From Niveispirillum irakense DSM 11586 (GTDB taxonomy: Bacteria > Pseudomonadota > Alphaproteobacteria > Azospirillales > Azospirillaceae), in the NCBI RefSeq assembly GCF_000429645.1, contig NZ_KE386934.1:558001-622000 (forward strand): DNA of 64,000 nucleotides, in the 5' to 3' direction. How positions within the stretch are numbered: the stretch's first letter is position 1; each line of letters starts with the position of its first letter. Of this stretch, positions 58,427 to 64,000 are shown in pieces. The notes below the pieces were generated by a model. That model saw nothing but the letters and a program-made list of their open reading frames with translations. It searched no databases and had not been told where the DNA came from. Both the position numbers and the translations under genes were made by a program.

Positions 58427-59599
58427 ATGATGGATGATTGTCTGCTGACGGGTGCCCGCGTTTTCACCGGTACGGAAATCGTGGAAACCGACATCGCCGT
58501 GAAGGACGGAATGATCGCCGCGCTGCTGCCACCCGGCAGTATGGCGCCATCCGGCCTGAAGACCCGGCACCTGGGTGCCGACATGCTGGTGGCACCCGGC
58601 TTTATCGATATACAGGTCAATGGCGGCGGCGGCGTATTGTTCAATGAAATGCCGACCGTGGAAGCCGCCCTTACCATTGCCGCCGCCCATCGCCGCTTCG
58701 GCACCACCAGCCTGCTGCCCACCTTCATTACCGGTCCCCGGTCAGCCATGCAGGCTGCTGCCCTGGCCGCGATCGAAGCGACCCGCCACCCCCGGTCAGG
58801 CGTGATTGGCGTGCATCTGGAAGGCCCCTACCTGTCGACGGAAAAGCGCGGCGTGCATGAAGCCCGTTTCATCCGGCCGCTCGACAAGGCGGATATGGAT
58901 TTCCTGACCGCCCTGCCGGGGCAATTCCAGCCGGACAACCGGGTTTTGCTGTCTGTGGCCCCGGAACGGGTTGACCTGACCGATATCACAGCGCTGACAA
59001 AAGCCGGGCTGATCCTGTCCGGCGCCCATTCCGTCGCCAGTTACGAACGCACCCTGGCCGCACTGGATGCGGGCCTGCGCGGTTTCACCCATCTTTACAA
59101 TGCCATGCCGGCACCAATGGGACGAGAACCGGGCATTGTCGGTGCTGCCCTGCTTGATCCCACCTCCTGGTGCGGGATCATTGTGGACGGCATCCATGTC
59201 CATCCCGCCATGATGCGGTTGGCCCTGGCCGCCAAGCCCCAGGGCAAGATGATGCTGGTGACGGATGCCATGTCGCCCACGGGCACAGATGTCACCAGCT
59301 TTCCCCTCTACGGCCAAACGATCCATCGTCGCGACGGACGGCTGGTGACCGATGACGGCACGCTGGCCGGCGCCGATATCGATATGGCCCAGGCAGTGCG
59401 CAATGCCACCTCCCTTCTGGGACTGGAGACGGAGGAGGCGTTGCGTATGGCCTCCCTCTATCCCGCCCAGTTCCTGGGGCTGGATGACAGGCTGGGCCTT
59501 ATTGCACCGCAGTATCGCGCAGACATGGTGCTGCTGGATGAACGGATGCGTGTGAACGGTACCTGGGTTGCAGGACAGTGGCAGGCGGCGGATAGGTGA
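58427..59599 (+). CDS. nagA: N-acetylglucosamine-6-phosphate deacetylase
   Basis: 390 residues from ATG at 58427 (58430 also possible); the longer frame to 58082 overlaps the divergent esterase and is not conserved. Amidohydrolase: E132 in HLEGPYLS, H201 in SGAHSVAS, H222 in FTHLYNAM and D280 in LVTDAMSPTG form the active site. The N-terminal strand reads FIDIQVNG rather than HxH, as in the mononuclear E. coli NagA. It acts on GlcNAc-6-P in amino sugar use or wall recycling. No nagB or nagK is nearby. Confidence 0.92.
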   Translation: MMDDCLLTGARVFTGTEIVETDIAVKDGMIAALLPPGSMAPSGLKTRHLGADMLVAPGFIDIQVNGGGGVLFNEMPTVEAALTIAAAHRRFGTTSLLPTFITGPRSAMQAAALAAIEATRHPRSGVIGVHLEGPYLSTEKRGVHEARFIRPLDKADMDFLTALPGQFQPDNRVLLSVAPERVDLTDITALTKAGLILSGAHSVASYERTLAALDAGLRGFTHLYNAMPAPMGREPGIVGAALLDPTSWCGIIVDGIHVHPAMMRLALAAKPQGKMMLVTDAMSPTGTDVTSFPLYGQTIHRRDGRLVTDDGTLAGADIDMAQAVRNATSLLGLETEEALRMASLYPAQFLGLDDRLGLIAPQYRADMVLLDERMRVNGTWVAGQWQAADR

Positions 59600-59810
59600 C
59601 CTGGCAAACCGACCCTGAATGATCTTTTATGTTTCTGATAAATAACGATTTTTTAAATAATTATAAAAAGAGATTAAAAATAATATAAAATTATAGCTAA
59701 TGTTCAACTATACAAAAGCTATATATTCACTGGTTGCATTGTTTGACAAAGAGACACGTCGCTCACTATGTTGCGCCCCAACATTTTCCTTCCATTTCAG
59801 GTTTGCAAAA
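59600..59810. other. Very AT-rich promoter-like stretch before the STAS-like gene
   Basis: The segment 59635-59705 is almost pure A/T in a GC-rich genome (long runs of A and T, with TATAAAATTATAG-like sequence). It sits just upstream of a small gene at 59811 and could hold an UP-element-rich promoter or a site for nucleoid proteins. An in-frame ATG at 59700 would extend the next gene by 37 residues that lack conservation. Confidence 0.5.
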
Positions 59811-60239
59811 ATGTTCTCGGTTGGGCGCAGGGATGGCTTTGTCACCTTAGCGAAGCACGGAAATATCCTGACCCTGCGCATCCATATGGATGCGCGGACG
59901 GAAGATGCGGCCATCGCGCTTGAGCTGGCCGGCGATATGGGATTGATGCACCCGAACAATCAGGTATTGATCGATCTGACCACCTATATCGGCACCGTGG
60001 ACTGGACGATTGTGCGCGATCTTCGCCGCTTCGCGCCCTGGGTTGATCAAGGCTGTACCGCCTGCGCCTATCTGCTGCACAACACACAGTTGAGCTGGCT
60101 GGTGCAGATCGTCACCGCCTTTTACCCGCGTGTCCGCCACCGCATCTTCCGGGATGAGGCGGCCGCCTTGTCCTGGCTGCACGAATTCGCCGCAAAGACA
60201 CAGCCGGGCAGCAATATCGGTACTGGCGATGCCGCGTGA
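59811..60239 (+). CDS. STAS / SpoIIAA-like domain protein
   Basis: 142 residues from ATG at 59811. Fold-like segments: FVTLAKHGNILTLRIHMDAR, NQVLIDLTTYIGTVDW and LRRFAPWVDQGCTACAYLLHN, consistent with a SpoIIAA-like STAS domain with alternating strands and helices, which often binds regulatory partners. It ends 49 bases before hisS; shared transcription possible. Function unknown. Confidence 0.65.
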   Translation: MFSVGRRDGFVTLAKHGNILTLRIHMDARTEDAAIALELAGDMGLMHPNNQVLIDLTTYIGTVDWTIVRDLRRFAPWVDQGCTACAYLLHNTQLSWLVQIVTAFYPRVRHRIFRDEAAALSWLHEFAAKTQPGSNIGTGDAA

Positions 60240-60288
60240 CTGCGGCTAAAACCGCCGGACACCTGCCTATCCCGCTGGAAATTGTCCG

Positions 60289-61644
60289 ATGGCCCTGATC
60301 TCCCCCCGCACCCCACCCGGCACGATGGAATTGCTGCCGCGCCGGCAGATCACCTTCCAGCGCATGCTGGATACGATCCGCCGCACCTATGAGCGGTTCG
60401 GCTTCCTGCCGCTGGAAACCCCGGTTTTCGAGGTGGCGGACGTGCTGTTGTCCAAATCCGGCGGGGAGACGGAAAAGCAGGTCTATTTCGTGCAGTCCAC
60501 CGGCGGCATTGAACAGGGGCACAAGCCCGATCTGGCGCTCCGCTTCGACCTGACGGTGCCCACCGCCCGCTATGTCGCCCAGCATGAGCGTGATCTGGCC
60601 TTCCCCTTCCGCCGCTATCAGATGCAACGGGTCTATCGCGGGGAACGGGCGCAGAAGGGCCGGTACCGCGAATTTTACCAGTGCGATATCGACGTGATCG
60701 GCAAGGACAGCCTGTCGGTCGTCTATGACGCTGAAATGCCGGCCGTGATCTATGCCGTGTTCACGGAACTGGCGGTCGGCCCGTTCCAGATCAATTTCAA
60801 CAACCGCAAGATCCTGCTGGGGATGTTCGAGGCGCTGGGCATCAGTGACCCCGGCATCCGCACCCTGGTGCTGCGCCAGGTGGACAAGCTGGACAAGCTG
60901 TCGCGCGAAGATGTGCTGGCCCTGCTGATGGGTGACGGCATCGCGCTCTCCGCCGAACAGTCGGCGACCGTGCTGGATATGATCGGCTTCAGCGGCAATG
61001 CCGCCGACACGCTGGCCCATCTGGACCGGCTGGGGCTGGACAGCGCCACTTTCCAGGAAGGCTTGTCGGAACTGCGGCAGGTCACGTCCGCCCTGGCCGG
61101 GCTGGGCGTGCCGGAGACCCACTGGCGCATCAATCTCGCCATCGCGCGCGGCCTGGATTACTACACCGGCACCGTGTACGAGACCTTCCTGACCGATCAT
61201 CCGGGCCTGGGTTCCGTCTGCTCCGGCGGGCGGTATGAGAATCTGGCCGGGCTTTACACCAAGTCCAAGCTGCCGGGTGTCGGCATCTCCATCGGCATGA
61301 CCCGCCTGTTCTATGCGCTGGAACAGGCCGGCATCGTCCAGGACGGCCCCTCCACCGTCCAGGCGCTGGTGACGCAGTTTGATGCCGCCCTGCTGCCGGA
61401 TTATCTGGCCATCGGTGCGGAACTGCGCGCCGCCGGCATCAATACGGAAATCCAGTTGGAAGCGGCCAAGCCCAAGAAGCAGTTCGCCTATGCCGACAAG
61501 AACGGCATCCGCTTCGCCATCATCATGGGCGAGGATGAGAAGGCGAAGGGCGAGGTCACGGTGAAGGACATGATCTCCGGCGACCAAACCAGTGTAGCCC
61601 GCGCCAATCTGGCGACATGGCTGACACAGGCACTGGCTGCCTAG
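60289..61644 (+). CDS. hisS: Histidine--tRNA ligase
   Basis: 451 residues, class II synthetase. Motif 2 [30 protein letters not shown], HisA motif [12 protein letters not shown], and a C-terminal anticodon-binding domain. The opening [22 protein letters not shown] is close to my memory of Xanthomonas-type HisRS and differs from typical alphaproteobacterial HisS, suggesting transfer or an alternative lineage. Full length, so not HisZ. Confidence 0.95.
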   Translation: MALISPRTPPGTMELLPRRQITFQRMLDTIRRTYERFGFLPLETPVFEVADVLLSKSGGETEKQVYFVQSTGGIEQGHKPDLALRFDLTVPTARYVAQHERDLAFPFRRYQMQRVYRGERAQKGRYREFYQCDIDVIGKDSLSVVYDAEMPAVIYAVFTELAVGPFQINFNNRKILLGMFEALGISDPGIRTLVLRQVDKLDKLSREDVLALLMGDGIALSAEQSATVLDMIGFSGNAADTLAHLDRLGLDSATFQEGLSELRQVTSALAGLGVPETHWRINLAIARGLDYYTGTVYETFLTDHPGLGSVCSGGRYENLAGLYTKSKLPGVGISIGMTRLFYALEQAGIVQDGPSTVQALVTQFDAALLPDYLAIGAELRAAGINTEIQLEAAKPKKQFAYADKNGIRFAIIMGEDEKAKGEVTVKDMISGDQTSVARANLATWLTQALAA

Positions 61645-61675
61645 AGTTTTTCATTTTTAAATAGAATTAGATAAC

Positions 61676-61794
61676 CCTCACTACCGTCACCCATGCTGCG
61701 GCCGGGGTCCAGGATTACAAGCCCTTTGCTCTACGAAACTGGACCCCGGCCTTCGCCGGGGTGACGGTTTAGGTTGATCCAACCCAAACCTGAC
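61676..61794. repeat. Hairpin repeat, copy B (REP-like)
   Basis: Related to copy A at 13286-13394. Shares CCTCACTACCGTCACCC at the left and most of the segment from TTGCTCTACGAAACTGGACC through the GGTTGATCCAACC region at the right, with a few substitutions and a small length difference. It lies between the 3' ends of hisS and the convergent phosphorylase-kinase-like gene, as copy A does between convergent genes. Confidence 0.8.
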
Positions 61795-61866
61795 AGCCTG
61801 CCAAAGCGAAGGTTGAAAGGCGGCGGCAGGCAAAGGCACCGCCACCCTTCAACCCTTTTCTACGCT

Positions 61867-64000
61867 TCACGCCGCACTGGCCACGGGCGCCACGATACCG
61901 GCCAGTGTCAATGCCGCCATGGCCAGATGTTCGGCTGCGACCACAGGTGACAGGTTGTAGAACGCCTTCCAGGCCGCAGCGCCGTAAGCGTCCTCCTGCC
62001 GGTTATGCAGCAGGCGCCAATGGCGGGCCACGGCTTCCGCGATCACCTTGTCGGTGGAAAGCAGGCCGGGCAGATGCACCTCCCCATGCACGGTCAGCAC
62101 CTCCGACACGGCCCACAGGGCTTCCACCGTCAATTGCCGGTATTCGGGATTGGCGATACGGTCCAGCCGGCCTTCCACTTCCCGCGCGAAATCGCGTTCC
62201 GCCGGTGTGCTGTCGGCCCGCAGCAGGGCGCTGGCCAGACGGCTATGGGCTTGATTGGCGTCGGCAATCGCCAGTTCGTCGCAATGGCGCAGCACGGCCC
62301 AGACGCGCATGAAAAATTCTTCCGGCACCGGCAGCAGCGTGCCGGTGACATCGCGCCAGCCCCACCAGTCCCCGCCGGACAGGGCATGGGCGGCCCAATG
62401 GTCGCTTTCCAGGGCAAATTCCGGCCGGTCCATGGCGCAGGACCGGGCCAGCACCGGCAGGCAGAAATCCCCCACCATGCCGGGGCAGCGGGAAATCAAC
62501 CGCCGCAGCCGGGTCAGGATAGCGTGCGGCCCCTCCCCCTTCAGGATTTCCAGCGCCTGGGCATCGGACAGGCCGCGCTGACGGCCCAATGAACGGCACA
62601 GCAGCCCCAGCAGGTCACCGGGCCGGGCGGACAGGGTATAGCGGAACAGTTCCGGGCTGGCCTTGATCAGCGTGCCGCTGAACAGCAGCATCTCCTCCCG
62701 CAGCATGCAGGTGGCGCCATCGCCGCCCAGCGCGCCCAGCCGGCTGATGATGGTCGCATTATCCACCGGGCGATCGACCAGGGAACCATGATCATGCCAG
62801 CCGCCCAGCACCACATGCTTCTGGCGGACGACAATCTCCTTCACCGCATCCTGCAACCGCTCATCATGGCGATCGAGCAGGAAGGCCAGGGGACGCACAA
62901 TATCCCAGCGGCCGGCACGACCGGCAGCACGATAGAGCGCCTCCCCATAATGGCGCAGCGGCGGGCCACCCGGATCGGGATGGAAATCTGCCCCCTGCCG
63001 ATGCCAGAGCAACGACAGGATCGCCAGATGGCGCTGGGCATTCATCTCCCCATGCAGGGCATGGCTGAGATAGGGGGTATCCGCCTCCTCCAGCCAGCGG
63101 CGATCTTCCGCCGTCAGCGGGGTATCAGAAAAATTCCAGGGCGCTTCCGCCGGGCCGGGACGTACCGGACGCGCCGTGACCGGGCAGCTGGGCGCTGTCT
63201 GGTCCAGGGACACGATCCGAGCGGAAGCGTAACTATCCGCCAGATCGCCCCCCCGTACATGCAGGTCCGGCACGTTGCCATTGGCAAGATCGGCCAGCGT
63301 GCGGGCCAGATCGGGGAAATTGGCATCCTCAGCCATGGCGCGGCTGACGGGGAACACCATCAAGGGCGGCTTGGTGAAGGTCCAGGTCCGGTTGATATAG
63401 GCCACTTCCGACAAGAGCCGCTCCACCAGGAAGCGGGTATCGAAGGTGAAATAGAAACCGTCCTGTTCATCCACAAAGGTCGGCACGATCACGGTGGGCT
63501 GGCCCGCGAAGCGATAGCCGCAGGCCGTGATCAGTGTGCCCAGCCGGCGCGGCGGCCGCCCGGTCAGGCCCAGCGCCGGCGAACGCCCCAGTTCTGCCAA
63601 CGCGCCTACCAGCACATCGGCATGGCAGATATGGATAGCGGCCCCGGCCTGATCCAGCGTCTGGCACCACAGCCCATGGTCACGCAGATGGCCGCGCACC
63701 GTCGCATCTTCCGCCAGTACCACCAGCCGCAAGGGCACGGGGGGCTTGGGCGCCAGCTTGGCCCGGCGGTTCAGCGGGTCAATATCGCTGGGCGACAGAT
63801 AGCCTTCATCCAGCAGCAAGCCCATGATGAACAGGCTCTGCGCCCACAAAAGGGGCACATTGTCATTGGGTACACGGGCCTGGCTGCCGGGGGCGGCACG
63901 CTCCGCCTCCACCGCCTCTTCCGGCACGATGAACAGTTCCGGCAGCAGCGCCTCGCCATCGCGCAGGACCAGCAGGTCTTCCAGCTTCTCCCGATAGTCG
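61867..64000 (-). CDS. Phosphorylase-kinase-alpha/GH15-like protein, C-terminal part (cut by window edge)
   Basis: At least 710 residues; the frame stays open to the last base (DYREKLEDLLVLRDGEALLP then ELFIVPEE), so the true start is outside. It contains the phosphorylase b kinase regulatory chain signature, LLWAQSLFIMGLLLDEGYLSPSDIDPLNRR, and the LPELxxVP segment before it. In animals this family regulates phosphorylase kinase; bacterial members are uncharacterised and belong to the GH15-related fold. The alpha/alpha barrel N-terminal part would be upstream. Ends 72 bases from copy B repeat. Confidence 0.8.
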   Translation of the reverse strand, partial: DYREKLEDLLVLRDGEALLPELFIVPEEAVEAERAAPGSQARVPNDNVPLLWAQSLFIMGLLLDEGYLSPSDIDPLNRRAKLAPKPPVPLRLVVLAEDATVRGHLRDHGLWCQTLDQAGAAIHICHADVLVGALAELGRSPALGLTGRPPRRLGTLITACGYRFAGQPTVIVPTFVDEQDGFYFTFDTRFLVERLLSEVAYINRTWTFTKPPLMVFPVSRAMAEDANFPDLARTLADLANGNVPDLHVRGGDLADSYASARIVSLDQTAPSCPVTARPVRPGPAEAPWNFSDTPLTAEDRRWLEEADTPYLSHALHGEMNAQRHLAILSLLWHRQGADFHPDPGGPPLRHYGEALYRAAGRAGRWDIVRPLAFLLDRHDERLQDAVKEIVVRQKHVVLGGWHDHGSLVDRPVDNATIISRLGALGGDGATCMLREEMLLFSGTLIKASPELFRYTLSARPGDLLGLLCRSLGRQRGLSDAQALEILKGEGPHAILTRLRRLISRCPGMVGDFCLPVLARSCAMDRPEFALESDHWAAHALSGGDWWGWRDVTGTLLPVPEEFFMRVWAVLRHCDELAIADANQAHSRLASALLRADSTPAERDFAREVEGRLDRIANPEYRQLTVEALWAVSEVLTVHGEVHLPGLLSTDKVIAEAVARHWRLLHNRQEDAYGAAAWKAFYNLSPVVAAEHLAMAALTLAGIVAPVASAA

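Overview
The window is a GC-rich chromosomal stretch of an alphaproteobacterium. Gene content and order point to the Rhodospirillales, plausibly an Azospirillaceae-type genome. The supporting syntenies are lptF-lptG-surA-pdxA-rsmA, hisG-hisD-UPF0262-phosphatase-infA-maf-RNase E/G-yacG, rpe-heparinase-purH and glyQ-glyS. This placement is inference from synteny and protein style, because no rRNA is present. I see no insertion sequence, integrase, prophage or CRISPR array.

Layout. 0-1 kb: a stand-alone response regulator and a Pro/Thr-rich lipoprotein. 1-6.6 kb (minus strand): the outer-membrane biogenesis operon lptF-lptG-surA followed by pdxA and rsmA. 6.8-12 kb (plus): pepA, a secreted GH35 beta-galactosidase, a small exported protein and holC, then a LacI-type regulator. 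13.4-18.1 kb: a TonB-dependent receptor with a diheme peroxidase lipoprotein, divergent from a TonB protein across a strong metalloregulator-like palindrome. 18.2-23.9 kb (minus): tRNA-Phe and the his/infA housekeeping block. 24-31 kb: cell-envelope genes (SPOR/Sel1 protein, O-antigen-ligase-like protein, giant HAMP coiled-coil protein, PRC-barrel protein) and ygfZ. 31.4-39.3 kb (minus): ppdK, glyS, glyQ, a P-loop protein and argB. 39.5-45.8 kb: a GST, a Sel1 lipoprotein, tRNA-Pro, a polyprenyl synthase, DUF2007, a TrmN6-like methyltransferase, a solute-binding protein and an S49 peptidase.

Two AT-rich islets interrupt this background. The first (about 46.0-48.7 kb) holds a reverse transcriptase with a YVDD active site, overlapping a PD-(D/E)XK nuclease gene. 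It looks like a two-gene defence-type reverse transcriptase system. The second (about 54.9-56.5 kb) holds a HEPN-type protein and a RusA-like resolvase with an extra C-terminal region. Between and after them lie purH, a heparinase-like gene, rpe, a TerC/CBS/CorC membrane protein, two exported proteins, nagA, a small STAS-like protein, hisS and the C-terminal part of a bacterial phosphorylase-kinase-alpha-like protein that runs off the window.

Repeats: two related hairpin elements of about 110-120 bp (13.3 kb and 61.7 kb) both lie between convergent genes. A perfect 28-bp inverted repeat lies at 34.3 kb, and a run of five hairpins at 31.2-31.36 kb. Annotation was done by reading sequence only. 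Family names rest on motifs, and starts were chosen by motif position, ribosome binding sites and gene overlap.
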